Assembly (NCBI RefSeq): GCF_030546745.1
Contig: NZ_JAUOPD010000025.1
Coordinates: forward strand, 1-47,667
DNA length: 47,667 nucleotides
Source of the DNA: Thalassotalea sp. 1_MG-2023
GTDB taxonomy: Bacteria; Pseudomonadota; Gammaproteobacteria; Enterobacterales; Alteromonadaceae
Direction of reading: 5' to 3'
Below are positions 34,141 to 43,921 of the stretch, piece after piece. Each line of letters starts with the position of its first letter. The stretch's first letter is position 1. The position numbers and the translations under genes were made by a program. Below the pieces are notes generated by a model that saw only the letters and a program-made list of their open reading frames with translations, ran no database searches and was not told the origin of the DNA.

Positions 34141-34857
34141 TTAACCGTTAAGTAACACTTCTTTAATAAAGGGAATAGTGATACGTCGCTGTTCCCTTAT
34201 TGACGCTTTATCAAGGGTATCTAACGCAGTCAATAAGCTGGTCATGTCACGGTTTATTCTTGCCAATAAGAACCGCCCCACTTCATCACTAATATATAAA
34301 CCACGTTGTTGTCCCCGACATTGTAAGGCTTCAAGCTTTTCATCGTCATTCAATGGTTTTATTTGTAACACATGTCCCCAACTCAAACGAGAAGTTAGAT
34401 CTGGTAAAGTCAGGCCTAATTCATTTACCTCTCTATCACCTGAAATTATGATACGTTTATCATATTCTATGACTCGGTTATACAAATCAAAAACCGCTTG
34501 CTGCCATTGCGTATCTTGATTAATACATTGAATATCATCTAAGCAGATCACATCAATGTTTTCTAACCCCTGAAGCATCTCGGGAGATAACTGTTCTTTT
34601 TCAGTAAAAGAAAGACAAACTGACGATAAGTTCACACTTTGTGCAAAGGCGCAACAAGCATGCAGTAAATGCGATTTTCCAACATCGTTTAGGCCAAATA
34701 AATAGGTACTATGAATACTTGAATCAATTAACTGCTCTTGTGCAATAAAGCTTGAAAGTAACCTCGTTGCAGGCTCATTAATCGATGAACGATAACTCTC
34801 AAACGTTTCGTCGTCAGGTAATTGTACCGATAACGAGAGTTGTGGTGTTGGGCTCAA
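34141..34857 (-). CDS. hda: DnaA regulatory inactivator Hda
   Basis: 238 residues. Hda binds the sliding clamp and stimulates ATP hydrolysis by DnaA to limit initiation. The clamp-binding motif QLSLSVQL is at the N-terminus. The AAA+ core has YLFGLNDVGKSHLLHA (Walker A-like), ICLDDIQ (Walker B), SGDREVNELGLTLPDLTSRLSWG (sensor 1 and box VII) and NRDMTSLLTALDTLDKASI (sensor 2 region). The start is TTG at 34857: GGGAG lies five bases upstream, the text MSPTPQLSLSVQLPDDETF aligns with the E. coli N-terminus, and the codon overlaps the preceding TGA stop as TTGA. Non-AUG starts are known for hda in E. coli. Upstream is the DUF2066 gene. Confidence 0.93.
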   Translation of the reverse strand: MSPTPQLSLSVQLPDDETFESYRSSINEPATRLLSSFIAQEQLIDSSIHSTYLFGLNDVGKSHLLHACCAFAQSVNLSSVCLSFTEKEQLSPEMLQGLENIDVICLDDIQCINQDTQWQQAVFDLYNRVIEYDKRIIISGDREVNELGLTLPDLTSRLSWGHVLQIKPLNDDEKLEALQCRGQQRGLYISDEVGRFLLARINRDMTSLLTALDTLDKASIREQRRITIPFIKEVLLNG

Positions 34858-35999
34858 AGCGACTCCCAATAAAACAAAGGGGTACCTTGTAATGAACTAG
34901 GATCTAACGGATCAGCATAACGTTTAAGCGACTTGTTTAATTTAAGTGCCGCCAAAAAGGCTTGCTCTGAACCAAGTAAAGACAAGCTGAAACGTCGCTC
35001 ATTGCCATGCGCTTTAACGAGTTTAACCGCTTTAACAGCAGAAAGTTGCGATAAAAACTGAGTAACCTCAACATACTTAGCTAAGCTATCAATGTTAGCC
35101 ACGTCAATCACGTAATCTAAATTCATATCTGTCGTTACAGCGTAACGTTTTGCCACCATATCACTAATCTGACTTAACGTTTCAGCTAACAGTGTTTGTT
35201 TATTTTGACCATAAACACGTTCACCAAAATGTGGCAGTTGATCAGTATTCAACATTGACAAAAAGCTCCAATCTAGTGCCACCGTTGGTTGACAATCTTC
35301 GCTACAGTTAGTGTCTGGTGATAATTGTTCTTCTGACAACAAACTGTTATCCGATAAACGAACAACTACAATTGCTTCGGGTTGATAACGCATAGAAGCG
35401 CGTACAATTGGTCGTGTAAATCGGCCCCAAAGTTCATAGGTTGTGATTTGATTGCTATCAAGTAAATCCATTATCGGCAAGGTAAAGGGTAAACCTCTAT
35501 TATCTTCAACCGCCTTGACAGTTTCATTAATCGGGTTGTTTGTATCGGCACTGATGATACGACGGGTTAATTGTTGTTCTTCAATTATCCATAAAACAAT
35601 TTGCGGTCGTAAACTCCCCCATATGGGTAAGTTTGCACCAACAAATAATTGATTAATTTTACTTTCATCGAAAGTAACAACCAGCAAACTTTTACCGTTT
35701 TTTCGCTCATAACGAAAGTTATTCACGAAAGACTGATACCGAGCTCGTTGTTGTTTAATTATTGGGTGTTCTAAGATATCTGTTTGACCACTAATTTTAA
35801 CCAACACAATATCCAATGCTTTTTTAAATGCAGTATTTCTTGCTTGTACACTTTGACTCGAAACTTCAACACTAGCTAAATATAGATCTTTTACTTCAAC
35901 AGCATTAACGTGCTTAACGATAATTGTATTGAACAACATCACTAATAAAAACGGTATACAGCGCATAGTAAAGCCAACAAAAATTTGTTTCATAACCAT
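34854..35999 (-). CDS. DUF2066 secreted protein
   Basis: 381 residues with a signal peptide (hydrophobic CIPFLLVMLFNTIIV, probable cleavage after VNA). The body matches DUF2066: VKDLYLASVEVSSQSVQARNTAFKKALDIVLVKISG near the N-terminus, with NNFRYERKNGKSLLVVTFDESKINQLF following. The family is of unknown function and often precedes hda. The start at 35999 is chosen because GTGGTAAC precedes it weakly; ATG at 35993 is an alternative. Its stop overlaps the hda start (TTGA), so hda translation is probably coupled to this gene. In E. coli uraA and upp separate hda from purM; they are absent here. Confidence 0.82.
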   Translation of the reverse strand: MVMKQIFVGFTMRCIPFLLVMLFNTIIVKHVNAVEVKDLYLASVEVSSQSVQARNTAFKKALDIVLVKISGQTDILEHPIIKQQRARYQSFVNNFRYERKNGKSLLVVTFDESKINQLFVGANLPIWGSLRPQIVLWIIEEQQLTRRIISADTNNPINETVKAVEDNRGLPFTLPIMDLLDSNQITTYELWGRFTRPIVRASMRYQPEAIVVVRLSDNSLLSEEQLSPDTNCSEDCQPTVALDWSFLSMLNTDQLPHFGERVYGQNKQTLLAETLSQISDMVAKRYAVTTDMNLDYVIDVANIDSLAKYVEVTQFLSQLSAVKAVKLVKAHGNERRFSLSLLGSEQAFLAALKLNKSLKRYADPLDPSSLQGTPLFYWESL

Positions 36000-36164
36000 T
36001 ATGTTACCACAACAAATTGTCGCTAAAAATCGATAAATATCGCAAAGAAAAAAATAATTCATTGAAAAGATTCTCAGGGCGCTTTTGCACTGGTAGAATA
36101 TGCGCTCTTTATCTCTGCTCGATGCAGCAGGCAATATCAAACGGTTATAAATGAGGTTTCTCCC

Positions 36165-37211
36165 GTGAGTGAAGAAAAACAGTCCCTAAGTTATAAAGAT
36201 GCTGGTGTAGATATCGATGCAGGTAATGCACTAGTTGAAAATATTAAAGGTGCGGTAAAACGTACCACTCGTCCAGAGGTGATGGGTGGCTTAGGTGGCT
36301 TTGGCTCAGTTTGCCAACTTCCTAGCGGCTATAAAGAGCCTGTTCTTGTTGCAGGTACAGACGGCGTTGGTACTAAACTTCGTTTAGCAATTGATCTAAA
36401 CAAGCACGATACCGTTGGTATTGATTTAGTAGCAATGTGTGTAAACGACTTAATCGTACAAGGTGCAGAGCCATTATTTTTCTTAGATTACTATGCAACG
36501 GCTAAATTGGATGTAGACGTAGCATCATCGGTTGTTAGTGGTATTGCAGAAGGTTGTGTTCAATCTAATTGCGCATTAGTCGGCGGCGAAACTGCTGAAA
36601 TGCCTGGTATGTATCATAAAGGCGATTACGACATTGCAGGATTTTGTGTTGGTGTTGCTGAAAAATCACGCCTACTTGACGGAAGTAAAGTAGGCGCTGG
36701 TGACCAACTCATTGCTTTAGGTTCAACCGGCGCACATTCAAACGGTTATTCACTTATTCGTAAGGTATTAGAAGTCAATAATACCGATACAAATGAACTA
36801 TTAGACGGTAAATCAATTGCTGAACGACTATTAGCACCTACCAAGATTTACGTAAAATCAGTGCTTGAACTACTTAAACAAGTTGATGTTCACGCGTTAT
36901 CTCACATTACTGGCGGTGGCTTTTGGGAAAACATTCCTCGCGTATTACCCGATAACGCACAAGCAGTAATTAATGGTAATAGCTGGGAATGGCCCGTCAT
37001 TTTTAACTGGTTACAAGAAAACGGTAATATCACACAGCATGAAATGTATCGCACCTTTAACTGTGGTGTTGGAATGATTATCGTCGTGCCGGCAGATCAA
37101 GTTGAAAACAGTTTATCAATATTAAACGCACAAGGTGAGAATGCTTGGCATATTGGTGAAATAGCAGAGCTAGGCCAAGGTGATGAACAAGTTGTGATCA
37201 ACCAGGACTAA
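36165..37211 (+). CDS. purM: Phosphoribosylformylglycinamidine cyclo-ligase
   Basis: 348 residues (E. coli PurM has 345). It closes the imidazole ring to AIR in purine synthesis. Seen are [16 protein letters not shown], the ATP-binding [12 protein letters not shown] (residues 61-72), the [11 protein letters not shown] loop and [15 protein letters not shown]. The start is GTG at 36165, eight bases after GAGG. It is followed by purN after 7 bp. A CAAACGGTT stretch around 36139-36147 only weakly resembles a PurR box. Confidence 0.96.
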   Translation: MSEEKQSLSYKDAGVDIDAGNALVENIKGAVKRTTRPEVMGGLGGFGSVCQLPSGYKEPVLVAGTDGVGTKLRLAIDLNKHDTVGIDLVAMCVNDLIVQGAEPLFFLDYYATAKLDVDVASSVVSGIAEGCVQSNCALVGGETAEMPGMYHKGDYDIAGFCVGVAEKSRLLDGSKVGAGDQLIALGSTGAHSNGYSLIRKVLEVNNTDTNELLDGKSIAERLLAPTKIYVKSVLELLKQVDVHALSHITGGGFWENIPRVLPDNAQAVINGNSWEWPVIFNWLQENGNITQHEMYRTFNCGVGMIIVVPADQVENSLSILNAQGENAWHIGEIAELGQGDEQVVINQD

Positions 37212-37218
37212 TTCCACC

Positions 37219-37860
37219 ATGACCTCTCGAATTCTTGTACTTATTTCGGGTAATGGTTCTAACTTGCAAGCAATCATTGATGCTTGCAAGTCACCAGATT
37301 ATCCCGGGGAAGTTGTTGGTGTTATCTCTAATGTTGCCGATGTATACGGCCTGACAAGAGCTGCCAATGAAAACATCGATCATAGCGTATTATCCCACCG
37401 TGACTTTTCTTCGCGAGAAGAATACGACAATGCATTAATTAAGCTTATTGACAGTTACCAAGCAGATGTGATTGTATTAGCTGGTTTTATGCGAATTCTG
37501 ACAGAAACATTTGTTAATACTTTCGCAGGAAAATTATTGAACATTCACCCTTCTTTATTGCCAAAGTATCAAGGATTGAATACTCACCAAAAAGCAATAG
37601 AGGCTGGAGACACCACTCACGGCGTTAGCGTACATTTTGTCACTGAAGAATTAGACGGTGGTCCGGTAATTTTACAGGCAAAAGTACCCGTATTTGAAAC
37701 AGATACCGTGCAAGTGTTAGCAAGCCGAGTGCACGAACAAGAACACCGTATCTACCCGTTAGTGGTAAAATGGTTCTGTTCTGGAAGATTAAAAATGCAA
37801 GGAGATGCTGTAATATTAGACGGTGAAGTATTACCTGCTAGTGGTTACGCTAGTGAATAA
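37219..37860 (+). CDS. purN: Phosphoribosylglycinamide formyltransferase 1
   Basis: 213 residues, the family's usual length. It transfers a formyl group from 10-formyl-tetrahydrofolate to GAR. Core motifs are VLISGNGSNLQAIIDA for phosphate binding and the catalytic cluster NIHPSLLPKYQGLNTHQKA, GVSVHFVTEELDGGPVI carrying the Asn-His-Asp triad. It follows purM by 7 bp in an operon that appears to continue to the DUF3108 gene. Confidence 0.96.
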   Translation: MTSRILVLISGNGSNLQAIIDACKSPDYPGEVVGVISNVADVYGLTRAANENIDHSVLSHRDFSSREEYDNALIKLIDSYQADVIVLAGFMRILTETFVNTFAGKLLNIHPSLLPKYQGLNTHQKAIEAGDTTHGVSVHFVTEELDGGPVILQAKVPVFETDTVQVLASRVHEQEHRIYPLVVKWFCSGRLKMQGDAVILDGEVLPASGYASE

Positions 37861-37882
37861 TAATTAAAACATAGAGGTAAAT

Positions 37883-38623
37883 ATGATTAAAAAGCTATGC
37901 TTAGCAACAACCATGTTATTTTCTTTATCAACGTTAGGTGAGCAAGTTGTAAACGAGACTAAATACAATGAGAGTATAGCTATATCGCCGTTTACTGCAC
38001 AATACAGCATTCTTCATAAATCATCTCCTGTTGGAAAAGGCAGTCGTTCACTAAAAGCGCTCAGCAACGGTTTATTTGAATACAGTTATCAAACAAGCAT
38101 TGAATGGCTGATCTTTTCTGATGAACGTGAAGAGCGCTCAATATTAACAGTAAATAATAATCATGTTACTCCGCTTGAATATCATTATGAACGTTCAGGT
38201 ACTGGCAGAGATAAATCATATTTTTGGCGCTTCGATGTTGCAGAAAATAAAGCAACCGATGAAAAAAATAATCAACTGCATAACATTACTTTCCCTGAAA
38301 ATATTCAAGATAAACTTAGTTATCATTTGCAGACGCGTTTACAGCTAAAAGAAAGCCCCGAGCAGAAAGTATTTGTATACCCGGTTATTTCCACCTCTGG
38401 TAGTATAAAAAACTACGTTTATCAATATGATGGAACCGAAGAGTTAATGCTACCCTACGGCAATTTACACACCATTAGATTAAAGCGTGAGGTAGTTGAG
38501 AAAAAACGTATTACCTATGCTTGGTTTGCCCCTGAACTTGATTATGCATTGGTGAAATTATATCAATCAAAATCAGGAGCCGAGCAATTCGAGGCCCAGC
38601 TGACAACCTTCACTAAACACTAA
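37883..38623 (+). CDS. DUF3108 secreted protein
   Basis: 246 residues with a signal peptide (LCLATTMLFSLSTLG). The body has the DUF3108 pattern: ISPFTAQYSILHKSSPVGKGSRSLKALSNGLFEY, EERSILTVNNNHVTPLEYHYERSGTGRDKSYFWRFD and TYAWFAPELDYALVKLYQ. The family is periplasmic or outer-membrane associated, of unknown function, and often follows purN in gammaproteobacteria. It starts 22 bp after purN with AGAGGT upstream and is probably part of the purMN transcript. It converges with the amidotransferase gene 9 bp away, without an obvious terminator between them. Confidence 0.85.
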   Translation: MIKKLCLATTMLFSLSTLGEQVVNETKYNESIAISPFTAQYSILHKSSPVGKGSRSLKALSNGLFEYSYQTSIEWLIFSDEREERSILTVNNNHVTPLEYHYERSGTGRDKSYFWRFDVAENKATDEKNNQLHNITFPENIQDKLSYHLQTRLQLKESPEQKVFVYPVISTSGSIKNYVYQYDGTEELMLPYGNLHTIRLKREVVEKKRITYAWFAPELDYALVKLYQSKSGAEQFEAQLTTFTKH

Positions 38624-38632
38624 GATCATCAC

Positions 38633-39439
38633 TTAGTCATGACTTTTTATCAAGGTTGGAGTCTGTCCCTTTAAAATAGGCTCCCCTAATTTAAACAACA
38701 ACCATTCACCTGCTTGCATTTTATGCCAACGTTCATCACCCGTTAACGGCTGTGTTGCAATCACAGTGACAACATCATTTGCTGTGGTTACTTGTTGAAA
38801 ATCAACCGTCATTTCTGCATCAATCAAATTTGCCTCACCAAAGGGTGCTCGACGAGTGATCCAGTGTAAGTTATTTGAGCAGTATGAAAATAAGCAATCG
38901 CCGTTTGATAACAGTAAATTGAATACACCCAATCGGTTTATTTTCTCACTCAGTGTAGCAATATATGCAAATAGCGCTTCATCATTGGGTTCTTCAATAC
39001 CAAAGTGCAAGTGAATTTGATCAAGAATCCAGCAAAAGGCGTGCTCACTGTCGGTAGTACCTACTGGTAAATGGTATTTTACCGGTAATGTTTCTTTAAA
39101 GTCTTTCAACTGTCCATTATGAGCATATGTCCAGTGCTTCCCCCACATATGTCGCGTAAATGGGTGAGTATTTTCTAAACACACAGCGCCAGAATTAGCT
39201 TGTCTAATATGACAAATTACCGCCTCACTTTTAATCGGGTATTCTGTCACTAAGGTAGCAATAGGAGATTGAGCACTTGGTAACGGATCTTTAAAACTTC
39301 GACAACCTTTACCTTCATAAAAGGTAATACCCCAACCATCTTTATGAGGGCCGGTATTACCTCCTCGCTGCATTAAACCACTAAAGCTAAAGCAAATATC
39401 CGTGGGGACATTTGCACTCATCGCCAGTAACTCACACAT
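38633..39439 (-). CDS. yafJ: Class II glutamine amidotransferase, YafJ type
   Basis: 268 residues (E. coli YafJ has 255). N-terminal nucleophile Cys2 in MCELLAMSANVPTD, with GGNTGPHKDGWGITFYEG, CHIRQANSGAVCLENTHPF and WTYAHNGQL of the class II Ntn-amidotransferase fold. Its substrate is unknown; relatives deaminate glutamine-like compounds. It is divergent from fadE, the same neighbour as in E. coli, with 153 bp between the starts. Confidence 0.88.
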   Translation of the reverse strand: MCELLAMSANVPTDICFSFSGLMQRGGNTGPHKDGWGITFYEGKGCRSFKDPLPSAQSPIATLVTEYPIKSEAVICHIRQANSGAVCLENTHPFTRHMWGKHWTYAHNGQLKDFKETLPVKYHLPVGTTDSEHAFCWILDQIHLHFGIEEPNDEALFAYIATLSEKINRLGVFNLLLSNGDCLFSYCSNNLHWITRRAPFGEANLIDAEMTVDFQQVTTANDVVTVIATQPLTGDERWHKMQAGEWLLFKLGEPILKGQTPTLIKSHD

Positions 39440-39523
39440 AATATTAATAAATCAATAAGATAACTTAAAAAAGATTATAACACTGCAAAGGAAAATTTTA
39501 CCGCTATATTATAAAAGAAAGCA

Positions 39524-39552
39524 TTGAAAATAATTAAGAAGCGATCTATGCT
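39524..39552 (+). promoter_or_regulatory. Putative fadE promoter
   Basis: TTGAAA at 39524-39529 and TATGCT at 39547-39552 with a 17-bp spacer. The likely transcript start (about 39559) falls within the FadR-type site at 39557-39573, the classic arrangement for repression. Confidence 0.6.
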
Positions 39553-39556
39553 TACT

Positions 39557-39573
39557 TAGTGGTCAGACCTCTA
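39557..39573. promoter_or_regulatory. FadR-type operator at fadE
   Basis: TAGTGGTCAGACCTCTA carries the invariant core TGGTCnGACC of the E. coli FadR consensus AACTGGTCnGACCAGTT. It overlaps the predicted transcription start of fadE, a gene known to be repressed by FadR. fadR itself is not in the window. Confidence 0.75.
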
Positions 39574-39592
39574 ATTTATATAAAGGTGTAAT

Positions 39593-42031
39593 GTGGAATT
39601 ATTAACTTGGTTTATTTGCGCAATCGCCCTAACAGGCTTTATGGCGTACAATCGTGCCTCACTATCAACCTATACTCTATCATTTGCAATTTTGATGGTG
39701 TTAGGAACAGTATTTCAAGTAGTGTCATTTTTCGGCTGGCTTTTATTTGTCATCATCGCACTACCTTTCAATATTCGTGACTTTCGAAAGACATATATCA
39801 GTAAACCTTTACTTACTATGTTTCAGAAAATCATGCCTGAAATGTCGCGGACAGAAAAAGAAGCGATTGATGCAGGTACAACATGGTTTGAAGCAGATCT
39901 ATTTCGCGGAAATCCAGATTGGCAAAAATTGCACAATTACCCTGCCCCTCGTTTAACAGCCGAAGAACAAGCATTTCTAGACGGTCCTGTTGAAGAAGTC
40001 TGTAAAATGGTTGATGACTGGGAAACAACTCACGACCGTGCTGATATGTCGCCTGAAGTTTGGCAATACCTTAAAGACAATAAGTTTTTCGCCATGATCA
40101 TTAAAAAAGAGTATGGTGGCCTCGCTTTCAGTGCTTTTGCGCAATCACGTGTGTTACAAAAACTTTCTGGTGCAAGTACTGTACTTGCTAGTACAGTTGG
40201 CGTGCCGAACTCTTTAGGCCCAGGCGAATTATTACAGCACTATGGAACCCAAGAACAGCAAGATCATTACTTACCAAGACTGGTTAAAGGTGATGAAATT
40301 CCTTGTTTTGCCTTAACCAGTCCAGAAGCTGGTTCAGATGCCGGCGCAATCCCTGATTTTGGTGTGGTATGTAAAGGGGAATTTAACGGTGAAGAAGTGT
40401 TAGGTATGAAGCTAACATGGAATAAACGTTATATCACTCTAGCACCTGTTGCGACCGTGCTAGGCCTAGCATTCAAACTTCAAGACCCTGACGGGCTGCT
40501 TGGAGAAACAAAAGATTTAGGCATTACCTGTGCATTAATCCCTACAGATATAGAAGGTGTAGATGTTGGCAGGCGCCACTTCCCGCTAAACGTTCCTTTC
40601 CAAAACGGTCCAACTAAAGGTAAAGATGTTTTCGTACCGCTTGATTTTATCATTGGTGGGCCAAAAATGGCTGGCCAAGGCTGGAGAATGTTAGTTGAGT
40701 GTTTATCTGTTGGCCGCGCAATAACATTACCGTCAAATAGTGCTGGTGGCATAAAATCTATCGCACTTGCTACAGGTGCATATAGTCGAATTCGTCGACA
40801 ATTTAAACTACCCATCGGTAAAATGGAAGGTGTGGAAGAAGCGTTAGCACGTATCGGCGGTAATGCTTATTTAATGGATGCCGTCACTACCATGAGCACA
40901 GGTGCTATTGATCTCGGTGAAAAGCCATCCGTTATTTCGGCAATTGCTAAATATCATTTAACAGAAAAAATGCGAAGTTGTGTTAGTGACGCCATGGACA
41001 TTCATGGGGGTAAAGGCATTTGCATGGGGCCAAATAACTATTTAGCACGTGGCTATCAAGGTGCGCCTGTTGCTATTACTGTTGAAGGTGCCAATATTTT
41101 AACCCGCAGCATGATTATTTATGGTCAAGGCGCAATACGTTGTCACCCCTACGTACTAGCCGAATTAGGCGCCGCAAATAACCCTGATCCAACAGAAGCA
41201 CTTGAACAATTCGATCACGCTTTATTTGGTCATGTTGGCTTTGCGATGAGCAACATTGTTCGCACCAAATGGTTAGCGCTAACGGGTGCACGTTTCACAA
41301 GCGCACCTTTTAATGACCATACTCGTCGTTACTACCAATTAATGCAACGCTTTAGCGCTAATTTAGCCATGTTATCTGATATTGCAATGTTAACCCTTGG
41401 TGGTGACTTAAAGCGTAAAGAACGCATATCTGCACGATTAGGCGACATTTTAAGTTACCTTTATCTTGCCAGTGCGAGTTTAAAGCGCTTCAATGATCAA
41501 GGTCGTCAACAAGGTGATATTCCTTTAGTTAATTGGGCAGTAGAAGATAGCTTGTATCGTACCCAGCAAGCAATTGATGAACTAATTAGCAATTTCCCTA
41601 ACAAAGCCGTTGCCGTGGCCTTACGTTTGATGATTTTTCCGTTTGGCACTTGGTTAACTAAACCTTCTGACCTTACTGATCATCAAGTTGCTAGACTTTT
41701 ACAAACACCAAGTGAAGCAAGAGATAGATTAGGTGCCGGACAATACCTCACCGATGACGGTGCAAATAACTTCGGCGCACTTGAAAGCGCACTTACTTTA
41801 TTAATTGCTTGTGAGCCAATTTATGACAAAGTATGTAAAGCACTCAATGAGAAACTACCTTTCTACTACTTAGATAAGCTGGCTGAAAAAGGCTTAGCAG
41901 AAAAAGCGATTTCTCAAGAAGAAGCAGACATGTTGATCAATGCTGAAAAAAGTAGGTTACAAGTGATCAATGTAGATGATTTCGATAACAGTGAATTGGT
42001 TTCTGGCCCCTTTGCTAAAAGTGAATCATGA
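39593..42031 (+). CDS. fadE: Acyl-CoA dehydrogenase FadE
   Basis: 812 residues (E. coli FadE has 814). It catalyses the first oxidation of fatty acyl-CoA in beta-oxidation. Two hydrophobic segments near residues 1-20 and 28-60 anchor it at the inner membrane. The dehydrogenase core has [102 protein letters not shown], and a C-terminal domain specific to FadE. The start is GTG at 39593 with AAAGGTG upstream. It is preceded by a FadR-type operator and diverges from yafJ. Confidence 0.96.
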   Translation: MELLTWFICAIALTGFMAYNRASLSTYTLSFAILMVLGTVFQVVSFFGWLLFVIIALPFNIRDFRKTYISKPLLTMFQKIMPEMSRTEKEAIDAGTTWFEADLFRGNPDWQKLHNYPAPRLTAEEQAFLDGPVEEVCKMVDDWETTHDRADMSPEVWQYLKDNKFFAMIIKKEYGGLAFSAFAQSRVLQKLSGASTVLASTVGVPNSLGPGELLQHYGTQEQQDHYLPRLVKGDEIPCFALTSPEAGSDAGAIPDFGVVCKGEFNGEEVLGMKLTWNKRYITLAPVATVLGLAFKLQDPDGLLGETKDLGITCALIPTDIEGVDVGRRHFPLNVPFQNGPTKGKDVFVPLDFIIGGPKMAGQGWRMLVECLSVGRAITLPSNSAGGIKSIALATGAYSRIRRQFKLPIGKMEGVEEALARIGGNAYLMDAVTTMSTGAIDLGEKPSVISAIAKYHLTEKMRSCVSDAMDIHGGKGICMGPNNYLARGYQGAPVAITVEGANILTRSMIIYGQGAIRCHPYVLAELGAANNPDPTEALEQFDHALFGHVGFAMSNIVRTKWLALTGARFTSAPFNDHTRRYYQLMQRFSANLAMLSDIAMLTLGGDLKRKERISARLGDILSYLYLASASLKRFNDQGRQQGDIPLVNWAVEDSLYRTQQAIDELISNFPNKAVAVALRLMIFPFGTWLTKPSDLTDHQVARLLQTPSEARDRLGAGQYLTDDGANNFGALESALTLLIACEPIYDKVCKALNEKLPFYYLDKLAEKGLAEKAISQEEADMLINAEKSRLQVINVDDFDNSELVSGPFAKSES

Positions 42032-42058
42032 AATAAACTCAGCAACTAAATAGTTGTA

Positions 42059-42098
42059 TAAAGCCTAAAATTAGCAATACGCTATTTTAGGCTTTTTT
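42059..42098 (+). terminator. Terminator of fadE
   Basis: Stem AAAGCCTAAAAT / ATTTTAGGCTTT with a 12-nt loop followed by a T run, about 28 bp after the fadE stop. Confidence 0.88.
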
Positions 42099-42195
42099 GT
42101 CTCTTTAACCTCTCTATGATCCTAAAAAGCAATACCCAAGTCGATAAAAAGCCAGTAGAATAAAGCGAAGTAGTGGTTGCTATAAACTTTGTAAG

Positions 42196-43089
42196 ATGTT
42201 GTCATTTCTACCTTCTTTTATCTTAATGCCGTTCAGCTTTTCGCTATTTTGTTTAAATTTAGCGTTGTGCGGTTCATTTGTTTTTCTTGGTGGGCTCTGT
42301 AAATTATTACTGCCTTTTACCGCTTTTCATCGTGCTTTAGTGTACCCAATGAATTTTTTCTATCGCTTTTGGGCGCTTAACAATTACCTGCTCATCATTA
42401 TCTTTAATCGGGTTTCTTGGACTATAAAGGGTGATGCAGCGTTGGATAAAAACGCTTGGTACCTGTTAATAGCCAATCATCAAAGTTGGTTAGATATCTT
42501 TATTCTTTCTCATTTTGCCCGAACACGAATTCCAGCCCCAAAATATTTTCTAAAAAATTCATTAAAAAAAGTTCCCTTTGTTGGCATGGCCTGCTGGGCA
42601 CTTGATATGCCGTTCATGAAAAGGTATAGCAAAAGCTATCTTAAAAAACACCCACACCTTATTGGCAAAGACATAGCAACAACTAAGCAGTCTTGTGAAA
42701 AGTTCAAAAACCAACCTACAACCATTATAAATTTTGTTGAAGGTACACGCTTTACCAAAGAAAAGCATCTAAGACAAAAAAACAACTTTAAGCATTTACT
42801 TACACCTAAGCCCAGCGGTATTGCATTTACTGTTCAAGCAATGGGCGAACAATTTGATAAGGTATTACTGGTATCATTGATTTACCCTCAAAACCCAGGG
42901 CATATTATGAAAGATACGCTTCAAGGAAAGTTAAAAGAGGTGATCATCGACATCGAACAAATTAATCGCAACGAATTATTACAAGGCGACTATAATAACG
43001 ATGTAAACTACAAACGTAACTTTCATCGATGGCTAACACAACTTTGGCATCTAAGCGACATAAAAATTAACAAATATTTGACAAAGTAA
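42196..43089 (+). CDS. yihG: YihG-type membrane acyltransferase
   Basis: 297 residues (E. coli YihG has 310). A 1-acylglycerol-3-phosphate acyltransferase-family protein with an N-terminal pair of hydrophobic helices, the catalytic NHQSWLD (HX4D) near 94-100, FVEGTRFTKEKH near 181-192, and the YihG-specific block ACWALDMPFMKRYSKSYLKKHP. It adds an acyl chain to lysophosphatidic acid or a related lipid at the inner membrane. It starts about 100 bp after the fadE terminator, so it has its own promoter. The next gene is a separate TetR regulator. Confidence 0.92.
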   Translation: MLSFLPSFILMPFSFSLFCLNLALCGSFVFLGGLCKLLLPFTAFHRALVYPMNFFYRFWALNNYLLIIIFNRVSWTIKGDAALDKNAWYLLIANHQSWLDIFILSHFARTRIPAPKYFLKNSLKKVPFVGMACWALDMPFMKRYSKSYLKKHPHLIGKDIATTKQSCEKFKNQPTTIINFVEGTRFTKEKHLRQKNNFKHLLTPKPSGIAFTVQAMGEQFDKVLLVSLIYPQNPGHIMKDTLQGKLKEVIIDIEQINRNELLQGDYNNDVNYKRNFHRWLTQLWHLSDIKINKYLTK

Positions 43090-43171
43090 GCGCTTCCAAA
43101 GTACCGGTTTCATTGAACTAATACGCAAAAAACGTTAATTTACTGTTACATGAATTACACTGGAAGGTCTA

Positions 43172-43840
43172 ATGTCGCAAATACAGGAACACAACGTTGT
43201 TAAACGCCGCTCAAAAGGTGAATTAACACGTCTAAAAATACTTAATGCAGCTATTGAAGTGTTAGCAGCAAACGGTATAAAAGGAACGACTCATCGCGCG
43301 ATTGCAAACCAAGCACAACTTCAACTTTCACTGACAACATATTATTTTAAAGACATTCAACAATTGGTGAACGAAGCATTTTTACTCAGTTCAAGCCGCA
43401 CCATTACAACGGCAACGAATGCTTGGCAACAAGTCTTTGAACTATTAGATAGCTACACGAAAACACGATTGAAAAACATGTCTGTTCGACGAGATCTTGC
43501 CACCACTTTATCAACCATAGCGTGCAATTATCTTGTCAGTAAAATTCAGGAAAATTCGGTTGATTTAGCAGTTGAACAGTTTATGTTTACCGAAGTTCAA
43601 GTGTCGCCTGAATTACAGCAACTAGCTGCTACACACAGAGCTGCCTTAATGGCCCCTTTTGAGAAGTTATGTGCTTATTTTTCACCGGAAACATCGACAA
43701 TAGATGCCGATATAATGCTCACGGTGTTTACACAACTAGAATATCGTAATCTTGTTAATCCTTCAGCTGTAAACACTGCATATATCTATAGTGTTGTAGA
43801 GCGATTAATTATGGCGGTACTACGGGTCAAAAGAAAATAA
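43172..43840 (+). CDS. TetR-family regulator beside an aldehyde dehydrogenase
   Basis: 222 residues. The helix-turn-helix region (about 15-62) reads LTRLKILNAAIEVLAANGIKGTTHRAIANQAQLQLSLTTYYFKDIQQLVNEAF. The C-terminal ligand domain has no recognised subfamily. The adjacent aldehyde dehydrogenase, 81 bp downstream on the same strand, is the most likely target, with a ligand such as an aldehyde or fatty-acid derivative; this is inference from position. ATG at 43172 has TGGAAGG upstream. Confidence 0.85.
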   Translation: MSQIQEHNVVKRRSKGELTRLKILNAAIEVLAANGIKGTTHRAIANQAQLQLSLTTYYFKDIQQLVNEAFLLSSSRTITTATNAWQQVFELLDSYTKTRLKNMSVRRDLATTLSTIACNYLVSKIQENSVDLAVEQFMFTEVQVSPELQQLAATHRAALMAPFEKLCAYFSPETSTIDADIMLTVFTQLEYRNLVNPSAVNTAYIYSVVERLIMAVLRVKRK

Positions 43841-43849
43841 TTAACACGA

Positions 43850-43895
43850 TTGTCTTTGTACAAAAGTTCAAAAAGAAGTAAAGTGTTTTTATACT
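43850..43895 (+). promoter_or_regulatory. Aldehyde dehydrogenase promoter with a short palindrome
   Basis: TTCAAA at 43867-43872 and TATACT at 43890-43895 are 17 bp apart. Just upstream lies the perfect 10-bp palindrome TTTGTACAAA at 43855-43864, a possible regulator half-site pair. The palindrome is short and AT-rich, so it may be chance. Confidence 0.4.
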
Positions 43896-43921
43896 ATTTT
43901 TAGTTTTCGACAGAGGGTTTT

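Noticed and set aside
36136-36151. PurR box upstream of purM
   Set aside because: Only the CAAACGGTT core resembles ANGCAANCGNTTNCNT; flanking positions do not match, so it is not listed as a site.
40480-40815. Minus-strand open frame inside fadE
   Set aside because: Antisense shadow of a well-supported gene.
43160-43171. FadR-like ACTGGAAGGTCT before the TetR gene at 43172
   Set aside because: The halves are not inverted around one base; CTGGAAGG is better read as the ribosome binding region.
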